Shown here one piece after another: positions 1 to 5,090 of a stretch of DNA of 5,532 nucleotides. Made by a program: the position numbers and the translations under genes. The first letter of the stretch is position 1. Every line of letters begins with the position of its first letter. Location: positions 1 through 5,532 of the forward strand of contig URCJ01000068.1 in assembly GCA_900546285.1 (NCBI GenBank), in the 5' to 3' direction. This DNA comes from an uncultured Solobacterium sp. GTDB taxonomy: Bacteria; Bacillota_I; Bacilli_A; Erysipelotrichales; Erysipelotrichaceae. The notes below the pieces were generated by a model. That model was given only the letters and a program-made list of their open reading frames with translations. It had not been told where the DNA came from and searched no databases.

Positions 1-17
1 ATCAAGGAAACAAATTT

Positions 18-38
18 ATCTGTTTTTACTTGACAGAT
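18..38 (-). terminator. Possible weak terminator hairpin after the membrane protein gene
   Basis: Directly after the TGA stop of the membrane protein gene, the minus strand has a 6-bp inverted repeat, ATCTGT and ACAGAT, around a 9-nt A-rich loop. It is followed by the moderately T-rich AAATTTGTTT. The stem is AT-rich and the T tract is interrupted, so termination would be weak. Confidence is low. Confidence 0.3.
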
Positions 39-311
39 TCATAGCTGGTCTCCTTTTTGTAAAGTAACAATTATAGTAATTACACAAGATATACCCACCA
101 GCAAGATAAGCACAAAATCTAATGGATTACCAGTTAAACATGCCTTATCAATATAAACAATTTCATACATATAAATTAGCATCAATGCCAATATTATAAG
201 AAGGCACTCAACAACAAGACCCTTTACCTTTGGCTTATGTGTTAATACCCTATACAAGTTAAATAACACAAAACTTAAAAGAGCTACTAAAACTATTCTA
301 AATATAATCAT
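39..311 (-). CDS. Small three-helix membrane protein, function unknown
   Basis: The 90-residue product begins MIIFRIVLVALL. It contains three hydrophobic stretches, at about residues 2-20, 32-54 and 64-84, separated by short polar segments (a basic one near residues 25-30, THKPKVK). It is therefore predicted to be an integral cytoplasmic-membrane protein. The reading frame is open further upstream, to an ATG at 365. I chose the ATG at 309-311 because an AAGGAGG ribosome binding site lies eight bases before it, and because the longer version would translate that site and overlap the promoter at 337-365. No family is recognised and there are no enzymatic motifs. It follows the predicted lipoprotein gene by 82 nt but seems to have its own promoter. 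A cell-envelope role alongside the lipoprotein is only a guess from position. Confidence 0.72.
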   Translation of the reverse strand: MIIFRIVLVALLSFVLFNLYRVLTHKPKVKGLVVECLLIILALMLIYMYEIVYIDKACLTGNPLDFVLILLVGISCVITIIVTLQKGDQL

Positions 312-336
312 ACATACACCCTCCTTATATAAGTTC

Positions 337-365
337 ATTATAATAAAAGGAATCTTGTTAAACAA
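337..365 (-). promoter_or_regulatory. Sigma-A-type promoter for the small membrane protein
   Basis: On the minus strand a perfect -10 box TATAAT (342-337) lies 17 bases from a -35-like TTGTTT (365-360). Transcription would start near 330, about 20 bases before the membrane protein start at 311. The -35 box lies within TTGTTTAACAA, a near-perfect 5-bp inverted repeat with a one-base centre (355-365), which could be an operator. The -10 match and spacing are strong; the -35 box is imperfect. Confidence 0.62.
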
Positions 366-393
366 CCAAAACCATCACAATTATGTTGGATTA

Positions 394-1254
394 TTAATAG
401 CTACAATAATATTTGTTATCTTCTTTAATGCACTTCATAGGATCTCTTCTATCATATCCATATTGAAACAGATTACCATTTTCATCCTCTATGTAGATAT
501 CATGTTCTAAACCATCATCAGGCAACTTATCAATCTTTTCACCATCTTCATATAAAACAAAATCATTATTACTAATATAATCCTCAAGATATGGCATCAA
601 GAAAGCTCTATTGACATAAGAACCCTCAATTGTATACTCATCAGTCTTTACATTATATGGATTTAGAAACTCAGTATATAAATAATTGCCATCAGCATCA
701 TAAACTTGCACATAATACAAAGTATCCTCAACCATATCCTTAACCTTATTTATGATGATATTATCTTCATTAAAATAGAAAGTAATTTCATTATTATATT
801 TAATCTTGATGCCATCACCATCTTTAAAGATATCCTCATAGCCATCTGTAAACTCATAGACCTTGGCATTACTTCTATTGTCCTTGTATTTAATCACTAA
901 AGTAACACAGGTGATACCTAAATTATCTTCATCTTCAGGCGATGATGAGATACCGTTAAATAATCTATCATTTTTATCAAACTTATCTGAGACGAATTCC
1001 TGTTCACTAGCATTTTCAATAGCGCGAACATCGTTAATAAATTCATCTAGATAATCTTCATCAATAATTAAGCTATATGGATTAATTGTATAATCTAAGC
1101 CATTAACTATTACTTCAATGCCTTGAACATTATCAAACAAACCATATTCAGAATCAACATTATCATTTGTATTGGTGGTTACATCAATACCCTTGTCACC
1201 ACAACCAGTTAAACAAATAAGCAGAATCAGCATTACCGTGAACATTCTATTCAT
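394..1254 (-). CDS. Predicted secreted lipoprotein, function unknown
   Basis: The 286-residue product has a classical lipoprotein signal peptide: a short N-terminus (MNR), a hydrophobic core at about residues 5-15, and a lipobox L15-T16-G17-C18. Processing would leave C18 as the lipidated first residue of a mature protein of about 269 residues on the outer face of the membrane. The start is well supported by an AAGGAGG site (1270-1264), nine bases before the ATG. The mature part is rich in Asp, Glu, Asn and Tyr, has no further membrane segment, and looks strand-rich and globular. Near the C-terminus are acidic DDG and DENGN-like turns and a Cys pair (MKCIKEDNKYYCSY). I do not recognise a family. 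It starts 80 nt after the TetR-family gene with no clear terminator or promoter between, so co-transcription is plausible. That makes it a candidate target of the regulator, as an inference from position. Confidence 0.85.
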   Translation of the reverse strand: MNRMFTVMLILLICLTGCGDKGIDVTTNTNDNVDSEYGLFDNVQGIEVIVNGLDYTINPYSLIIDEDYLDEFINDVRAIENASEQEFVSDKFDKNDRLFNGISSSPEDEDNLGITCVTLVIKYKDNRSNAKVYEFTDGYEDIFKDGDGIKIKYNNEITFYFNEDNIIINKVKDMVEDTLYYVQVYDADGNYLYTEFLNPYNVKTDEYTIEGSYVNRAFLMPYLEDYISNNDFVLYEDGEKIDKLPDDGLEHDIYIEDENGNLFQYGYDRRDPMKCIKEDNKYYCSY

Positions 1255-1334
1255 TATAGCTAGCCTCCTTATACTTTAATTGTAAAAAAAAAATGCAGAG
1301 TTAAACAGCCAACACTTTTTAAGACATGCCGGAT

Positions 1335-1610
1335 TTAATCCTTGTTATACAAAGAAAGAATTGACTTAGATAATTCCTCTAATTGTCTATTAACATATTC
1401 ATAGTCATAGTTCTTATCAAATAATTTATTCTTCTCAAGTACATGAATAGAACCGCCAATAATAAAGGAAATAAGATTCTTCTTGTCATTATCATCATCA
1501 AACAAATTATCTAACTCATCCTCAATGTTAAACATAAGTTCTCTTTCCCTACCCTTACCAAGAACACTTAATTCATTCATAAGTAAATTTTCGCTCATCT
1601 CTCTTTCTTT
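1335..1610 (-). CDS. TetR-family regulator, exon 2 (C-terminal half, interrupted by a group II intron)
   Basis: This segment encodes 91 codons beginning KEREMSENLL and ending SLYNKD before the stop. It is the C-terminal, ligand-sensing and dimerisation half of the regulator whose DNA-binding half lies at 3457-3741. An ORF finder would start it at the internal ATG at 1598, but no good ribosome binding site precedes that ATG (only AGAAAGAGAG), and the frame is open back through AAA GAA AGA GAG to the predicted intron end. Joining exon 1 (95 codons) to this exon gives 186 residues, the normal size for the family, with both splice sites between codons. The sequence is mostly helical and acidic (DELDNLFDDDNDKKN), as expected of the variable TetR C-terminal domain; the inducer cannot be told. 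The lipoprotein gene follows 80 nt downstream. Confidence 0.75.
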   Translation of the reverse strand, partial: KEREMSENLLMNELSVLGKGRERELMFNIEDELDNLFDDDNDKKNLISFIIGGSIHVLEKNKLFDKNYDYEYVNRQLEELSKSILSLYNKD

Positions 1611-1671
1611 ATCAAGGGAAGGCTACTCATTCCTCTCAAAACCGTGCATGCGATTTTCCCGCACACGGCTT
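1611..1671 (-). ncRNA. Group II intron domains V and VI
   Basis: Domain V occupies 1671-1639. A lower stem AAGCCGTG pairs with CACGGTTT, a two-base bulge TG follows, and an upper stem TGCG/CGCA is capped by a GAAA-type loop. The AGC catalytic triad sits near the base of the 5' strand. This is the hallmark catalytic element of group II introns. Domain VI (1638-1611) is short: GGAA can pair with TTCC around a 9-nt loop. I see no adenosine at the usual branch position, 7 or 8 bases from the 3' end; both bases are C there. Confidence 0.85.
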
Positions 1672-1677
1672 CTCGTA

Positions 1678-2964
1678 TCAAGCTTTGGAAAACTTTCCAT
1701 TCCATCCCCATATATCAACGTATATCTTCAAAGGTTCAATATACTTTTGCCAAAGTAGATAATATTCTTGCATTGCATAGCTTCTTCTTTGACTTCTTCT
1801 ATTAATCCATTTGAATGTGACAGTAAAAGCTATTTGATTTAAATATCGAAGTTCCTTCATAGTACCGGATATACCATAGAACCTATAGGTTCCTGTTAAC
1901 TTGGTATTTAACTTCTTCATAAATAAATCTGTAGTAATGCCACGATTTTTCTTAGACCACTCTTTAATCTTTTGCCTAAATAGTTTCTTCTTTTTCTTAG
2001 ACACTTTATGTCCTACAGTATATTTACCTGTCTTGGTAGTACTGTTGTGATGTGTAAAACCTAAGAAATCAAATGTCTCATTAGTCCCTTTAAATCTACC
2101 AAAGGGTAAGATGTGGGTCTTGTCTTGTTCAACTTCTAGGTTGAACACTGCTAATCTATCTACTAATCTTTTGTAGACATCTTGTGCTTCATTCTCATAT
2201 TGAAATAAAAGAATAAAGTCATCGGCAAATCTTACTAGATATGCTTCGCCATTTAATGTTGGTAAAACATGTTTAGTAAACCATGAGTCTAATACATAGT
2301 GTAGATAAACATTGGCAAGTACAGGCGAGATTAGTCCACCTTGCGGTGTTCCTTTCTTGCTTTCCTCTAACTGTCCGTTTTCCATGTACCCTGACTTAAG
2401 GAAACGAACGATATATCTTAAGAAGTTCTTGTCACTAATATCGTGCTCAAGAAATTTCATAAGCCATTTATGGTCTACATTGTCAAAGAAACCTTTAATA
2501 TCACAATCAAGCACATAGTTAACTTTCCCATACATAATAAGTTGGTTAACTTCTCTTATCGCTTGGTGTGCGTTTCTGTTTTCCCTAAATCCATAGGAAC
2601 AATCTAGGAACCTTGGCTCATATACTTCGTTTAGTATCCTTGCCATGACTCCTTGAACTAGTTTGTCTTCATATGATGGAATACCTAACGGTCTTAATTT
2701 ACCATTAGCTTTAGGAATATATGTTCTTCTTACAGGTCTAGGCCTATATGAGAATGTTTTCATCCTTTTAACTAAGTTTGTTAGATTCTCTTCAATGTTT
2801 GAATCATATTCTTTCTTAGTTACTTCATCTACTCCAACTGCCTTAGAGCTTAGTTGTCTTTTATGTTCCTCTAAAAGAGTGTCATAATTGACAAAGTGAA
2901 TCAACGTTTCTAGATTTGGGTAATAAGTAGACAACTTTCGTATATCTTGAATTCCATTTGACAT
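1678..2964 (-). CDS. ltrA: Group II intron reverse transcriptase/maturase
   Basis: This 428-residue intron-encoded protein helps its intron RNA fold and splice, then reverse-transcribes it into new DNA sites. Visible motifs, in order, are GKLRPLGIP (residues 88-96, RT1), the catalytic-Asp block DCDIKGFFD (153-161, Asp155), GTPQGG (205-210), and the active-site FADD (246-249, in place of the usual YADD) within LVRFADDFILL. A block ending DFLGFTHH (299-306) comes next. The thumb/maturase domain X follows at about 318-408, with a lysine-rich start and the conserved LNTKLTGTYRFYGISG stretch. The protein ends soon after WGWN with no HNH endonuclease domain, so retrohoming would not rely on its own second-strand cleavage. 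A GAGGA site (2978-2974) lies nine bases before the ATG. The ORF is intact and sits in intron domain IV. Retron and diversity-generating RTs were considered and set aside because domain X and domain V are present. Confidence 0.95.
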   Translation of the reverse strand: MSNGIQDIRKLSTYYPNLETLIHFVNYDTLLEEHKRQLSSKAVGVDEVTKKEYDSNIEENLTNLVKRMKTFSYRPRPVRRTYIPKANGKLRPLGIPSYEDKLVQGVMARILNEVYEPRFLDCSYGFRENRNAHQAIREVNQLIMYGKVNYVLDCDIKGFFDNVDHKWLMKFLEHDISDKNFLRYIVRFLKSGYMENGQLEESKKGTPQGGLISPVLANVYLHYVLDSWFTKHVLPTLNGEAYLVRFADDFILLFQYENEAQDVYKRLVDRLAVFNLEVEQDKTHILPFGRFKGTNETFDFLGFTHHNSTTKTGKYTVGHKVSKKKKKLFRQKIKEWSKKNRGITTDLFMKKLNTKLTGTYRFYGISGTMKELRYLNQIAFTVTFKWINRRSQRRSYAMQEYYLLWQKYIEPLKIYVDIWGWNGKFSKA

Positions 2965-3252
2965 ATTTTCTTATCCTCGTTGTGATATATATGTTTCTTT
3001 CAAGAAACGCTTGTTACGTTTGGCCCTTCGCTCCATATGCTTTCACATACTTCTTCACTACTACGACCTCATCGGACTTCTCATATTTCATTTCAACCAC
3101 CTTGACTGTTTGGCCTTGTGTGATTAATACCTTTATAGGAAAATATGAGACCTCCCGGGTATGCATATTAAACCTTGATAACTCGCCCAACCTTCAAACC
3201 CCGGTAGTGCCTTATAGTACTAGCTTTACGTACTACTTGTATTGACTGCGAC

Positions 3253-3259
3253 ATATATG
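3253..3259 (-). other. Candidate EBS1 (exon-binding site) of the group II intron
   Basis: The minus-strand CATATAT lies about 198-204 nt into the intron, within a hairpin loop closed by GCGGAC and GTCGC. It is complementary over seven bases to the end of exon 1 (ATATATG, 3463-3457), which would be IBS1. The base before it, T at 3260, can pair with the first base of exon 2 (A at 1610). The target is low-complexity AT sequence, so the assignment is tentative. Confidence 0.5.
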
Positions 3260-3456
3260 AGAGTATCGTCCGCTACATTTATATAACTTACGAGGCTAAA
3301 GTGGTTTCGCTTAGCGCTTGGGCTCTTTATCTTTCTTGTCTACGCTTAACCTATAACCTCACGATTATAAGTCCAAGACTAGATACTGGCTTCTTGCTAG
3401 GAATTACCAGGCTAGGAGTTTCACCTAACTATTTAATATGCACCGAACCGGCGCAC

Positions 3457-3741
3457 CATATATTTATTTAGACAATTATTAAAATCAGTCAAAAATTCAT
3501 AAGGCTTACAATAGATTATCTCTTGTTTATCAAAGTCTTTAAAAGAATCAATTATCATTAATCTTTCTAATTTAATCGTCAAATCATATACATCATCAAA
3601 ATAATCATAGAAGGTAGATCTGTTAATATTTGCACTATCACATACATCAGTAACTTTAATCTTATTAATTGGATTATTCTTTCTTAATTTATAAAAAGAA
3701 TCATATATTAATTGTTCTGTTTTACTTATCTTTACACCCAT
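3457..3741 (-). CDS. TetR-family regulator, exon 1 (DNA-binding half, interrupted by a group II intron)
   Basis: This segment encodes the first 95 residues of a TetR/AcrR-type transcriptional regulator. The helix-turn-helix lies at about residues 26-50, with the typical pattern KIKVTDVCDSANINRSTFYDYFDD; the STFYDYF recognition-helix end is a hallmark of the family. The codon for the last residue, Met95, ends exactly at the intron's GTGCG start. Without splicing, translation runs seven codons into the intron (VRRFGAY) and stops, giving a 102-residue DNA-binding fragment without the usual C-terminal dimerisation and ligand domain. The ribosome binding site is weak (AGG at 3753-3751, eight bases before the ATG). 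A TATAAT box sits at 3764-3759. Targets and inducer are unknown; self-regulation and control of the downstream lipoprotein gene are family-typical possibilities. Confidence 0.85.
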
Positions 3742-3758
3742 ATCAATTACCTAGTTTC

Positions 3759-3764
3759 ATTATA
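3759..3764 (-). promoter_or_regulatory. Possible -10 box upstream of the TetR-family gene
   Basis: A perfect TATAAT sits about 18 bases before the TetR-family ATG, but no convincing -35 box is found 16-19 bases further upstream. A start near 3752 would fall on the weak ribosome binding site and leave almost no leader. The box may be chance in AT-rich sequence, or transcription may come from further upstream. Confidence 0.3.
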
Positions 3765-3786
3765 TTAAAATATGTAGCCACTAGGA

Positions 3787-3922
3787 CTACTTACTTAACA
3801 CATCATAATAATTTAATTCATCAATATATAGATCCAAGAAACGATCTTCTTTTCTAATATCAATCTCAAACGTGTGAAAATCGAAACTCTTATCAACCAC
3901 TTTACCAATGTACAATATCCAT
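3787..3922 (-). pseudogene. Short frameshifted or truncated coding remnant
   Basis: Between the phosphatase and the TetR-family gene, one minus-strand frame is open from just after the phosphatase stop (3948) to a TAG at 3789-3787. Its last part reads like genuine protein (VVDKSFDFHTFEIDIRKED, then RFLDLYIDELNYYDVLSK) but has no usable start. In another frame, a good ribosome binding site AAGGAAG (3938-3932) lies nine bases before an ATG (3922-3920). That ATG opens only MDIVHW before a stop at 3904-3902. A single-base change between the two frames would give a protein of about 45 residues. This looks like a small gene broken by a frameshift, or the C-terminal stub of a longer gene whose 5' part was lost. 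The TetR-family gene starts 45 nt downstream. No family is recognised. Confidence 0.45.
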
Positions 3923-3948
3923 AAGATTGAGCTTCCTTTTTCACTCTT

Positions 3949-4590
3949 TTATCTCAAATGCACTTTCTCTGAAGTGATAGCAGTTAACAGGTCGGCAGGT
4001 CTTTCTAAAAAATAATTTGCTTTTATGTGCTTATTATGACTACCCCATACTGCCAAAGCAAAATCAATTCCTGCATTTTCCGCACATTTACTATCATATT
4101 TGCTATCTCCAATATAAAGCACTTTACTATTGTCTGTTTTTGATAATTCCATATACTTCAATAGTGGTTCTGCACTAGGTTTATGTTTTTGTGTATCATC
4201 TGCACATATAATTGTTTTGAAATAATGACTGATGCCAAACGGACAAAAATCATGTGTAAATTCTTCTCTTGTTTTTGAAGTAACAATTCCCATTTCATAA
4301 TCAAGACATTGAAGTTCTCTCAACAATTCGATGATTCCATCGAACACTTTAATGGTATTTGTATAGTTACGCATATTTTTATCCCATAATTCTAACGCAT
4401 AGGAAGTTTCTTTTATCTCTAGCTTTTTCAAAGCATCTGTCCCTGTAATCCCTAACGCAAATTTTAGTTCAGAGCATGGTATATCTCTTTCAGACAACTC
4501 CTTTATAGTTTCTTTCAAAGAATGTAATACAGCATATTCTGTATCAATCAAAGTACCATCAATATCAAAAACAATGTGTTTATACTTCAT
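3949..4590 (-). CDS. HAD-superfamily phosphatase (phosphoglycolate phosphatase-like)
   Basis: This 213-residue cytoplasmic enzyme has all four HAD motifs. Motif I is FDIDGT at residues 8-13, with nucleophile Asp9 and acid/base Asp11. Motif II is the Thr/Ser in IVTSKT (104-105). Motif III is Lys137 in HKPSAEP. Motif IV is GDSKYD (161-166), which binds magnesium. A helical cap between about residues 16 and 80 makes it a subclass I member, the group that includes phosphoglycolate phosphatase (Gph) and pyrophosphatase PpaX. Such enzymes hydrolyse small phosphate esters, but the substrate here cannot be read from sequence. The length is normal and the gene looks intact. An AAAGGTGG site (4602-4595) precedes the ATG closely. 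The start overlaps the end of a short upstream frame (ATGAAGTATAA), which could allow translational coupling. No clear promoter was found between it and the upstream terminator. Confidence 0.9.
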   Translation of the reverse strand: MKYKHIVFDIDGTLIDTEYAVLHSLKETIKELSERDIPCSELKFALGITGTDALKKLEIKETSYALELWDKNMRNYTNTIKVFDGIIELLRELQCLDYEMGIVTSKTREEFTHDFCPFGISHYFKTIICADDTQKHKPSAEPLLKYMELSKTDNSKVLYIGDSKYDSKCAENAGIDFALAVWGSHNKHIKANYFLERPADLLTAITSEKVHLR

Positions 4591-4642
4591 GTTGCCACCT
4601 TTCCATTTCTATATCAAAAACATGTATCGCTAAATCAATGGA

Positions 4643-4688
4643 TTACTATCATCACCGTACAAACCTCATACCGTAATGACTCCTTCAC
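4643..4688 (-). other. Micro-ORF MRFVR with strong ribosome binding site and four tandem stops
   Basis: On the minus strand, AAGGAG lies ten bases before an ATG at 4669-4667. That ATG encodes MRFVR and is followed by four consecutive in-frame stop codons, TGA TGA TAG TAA (4654-4643). The arrangement sits between the terminator at 4701-4739 and the phosphatase start at 4590. It resembles a regulatory leader peptide, but it could also be a leftover from a rearranged gene. The other two frames here give only short tails. Expression is unproven. Confidence 0.35.
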
Positions 4689-4700
4689 AAATCTTTATTC

Positions 4701-4739
4701 AAAAAGGCGGGGCTGGAAGATAAAACAAACAGCCCCTTT
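4701..4739 (-). terminator. Intrinsic terminator after the 79-residue protein gene
   Basis: On the minus strand GGGGCTG (4736-4730) pairs perfectly with CAGCCCC (4715-4709) around a 14-nt loop. After a two-base bulge the stem can extend with AAAG against CTTT. The hairpin is followed by a run of five T at 4705-4701. It begins about 24 nt after the stop codon of the 79-residue protein, so it is well placed to end that transcript and separate it from the phosphatase gene. Confidence 0.85.
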
Positions 4740-4762
4740 ATAATGAAATTTTTACAAACAAA

Positions 4763-5002
4763 TTAACAATCACCAGCATAGTATGAAACAATATTCACAT
4801 AATCTGTTGGATTTGGGATTTCTAAAATAAGGCATAGACAGTTTTTATTTTCAAAGTATTGACCCCACAAACTATCCTGTATCTTCTCTTCCCCATTAAT
4901 GTTTTCTTTTTTACCGTTCGGGCAAAGCATATATACTTTACCAATACAAGCATTGACAGTGTCTAAAAAGTTTTTCATGTTCAGAATATTCAGCTTTACC
5001 AT
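4763..5002 (-). CDS. Small 79-residue protein, function unknown
   Basis: The start is well supported by an AGGAGG site (5018-5013), ten bases before the ATG. The product is soluble-looking, with no signal peptide or membrane helix. It begins MVKLNILNMKNFLDTVNAC and ends SYYAGDC. Cysteines at residues 19, 27, 55, 57 and 79 are frequent for so short a protein, and the last residue is a cysteine. The pattern reminds me of a family of about 80-residue proteins common in gut Clostridia, often near AraC-type regulators and on mobile DNA. This is from memory and unchecked, and I know of no established function. The gene follows the AraC-family regulator by 88 nt, has its own likely -10 box, and ends at a strong terminator. 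It therefore looks like a single-gene unit possibly controlled by that regulator. Confidence 0.75.
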   Translation of the reverse strand: MVKLNILNMKNFLDTVNACIGKVYMLCPNGKKENINGEEKIQDSLWGQYFENKNCLCLILEIPNPTDYVNIVSYYAGDC

Positions 5003-5047
5003 CTTGCACTTACCTCCTGTAAATTTCTGACTTTCTTTACATGTATC

Positions 5048-5081
5048 ATTATAATGCAGAACTTATAAGAGAAATATTTCT
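5048..5081 (-). promoter_or_regulatory. Promoter region with 12-bp palindrome upstream of the 79-residue protein gene
   Basis: A perfect TATAAT (5053-5048) lies 30 nt before the AGGAGG site of the 79-residue protein gene. No consensus -35 box is present. Instead the perfect palindrome AGAAATATTTCT (5070-5081) occupies roughly the -35 position. A weak -35 region with an overlapping palindrome suggests a regulated promoter, though palindromes of this length in AT-rich DNA can be chance. Confidence 0.42.
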
Positions 5082-5090
5082 ATTCCGTCA

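Larger units (their letters stand above)
1611..3456 (-). mobile_element. Group II intron with maturase ORF, inserted in a TetR-family gene
   Basis: The intron runs in the same direction as its host gene and is about 1846 nt long. The 5' end is GTGCGCCGG, matching the GUGYG consensus. The 3' end is ...CTTGAT, ending in AY as expected, 28 nt after a clear domain V. About 490 nt of non-coding sequence (3456-2965) should form domains I-III. The maturase ORF fills domain IV and stops 6 nt before domain V. A candidate EBS1, CATATAT (3259-3253), can pair over 7 bp with the last seven bases of exon 1 (ATATATG). It lies in the loop of a GCGGAC/GUCGC hairpin. The T just before it could pair with A, the first base of exon 2 (delta pairing). 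A weaker 5-bp EBS2 candidate is TTTAG (3300-3296), against CTAAA in exon 1. The exact 3' end rests on the AY rule, reading phase and domain V spacing. Confidence 0.9.

Noticed and set aside
706..1054. Plus-strand ORFs opposite the lipoprotein gene
   Set aside because: They lie antisense to a well-supported gene with a signal peptide and strong ribosome binding site, and their translations are low-complexity shadows.
1255..1334. Promoter or terminator between the TetR-family gene and the lipoprotein gene
   Set aside because: A run of ten T (minus strand) follows no stable stem. The TACAAT at 1284-1279 would start transcription almost on the ribosome binding site and has no proper -35 box.
1335..1598. 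Independent small gene starting at the ATG at 1598
   Set aside because: It lacks a good ribosome binding site, and the frame extends upstream to the intron end and joins exon 1 in phase to make a normal-length TetR protein.
1678..2964. Retron or diversity-generating reverse transcriptase
   Set aside because: Domain X, the GTGCG start, domain V and the flanking split gene identify a group II intron. No retron-type RNA or variable repeat pair was seen.
2312..3245. Plus-strand ORFs opposite the maturase and the intron 5' region
   Set aside because: They are antisense to conserved RT motifs or to the structured intron RNA and show no protein-like features or ribosome binding sites.
3775..3789. 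Operator-like quasi-palindrome upstream of the TetR-family gene
   Set aside because: TAGCCA and GGACTA match as an inverted repeat at only four of six positions, not enough to support a site.
4608..4638. Promoter TTGATT with TATAGA or GATATA ahead of the phosphatase
   Set aside because: Spacing is 19 bases for the better -10, and transcription would begin at the ribosome binding site itself, leaving essentially no leader.
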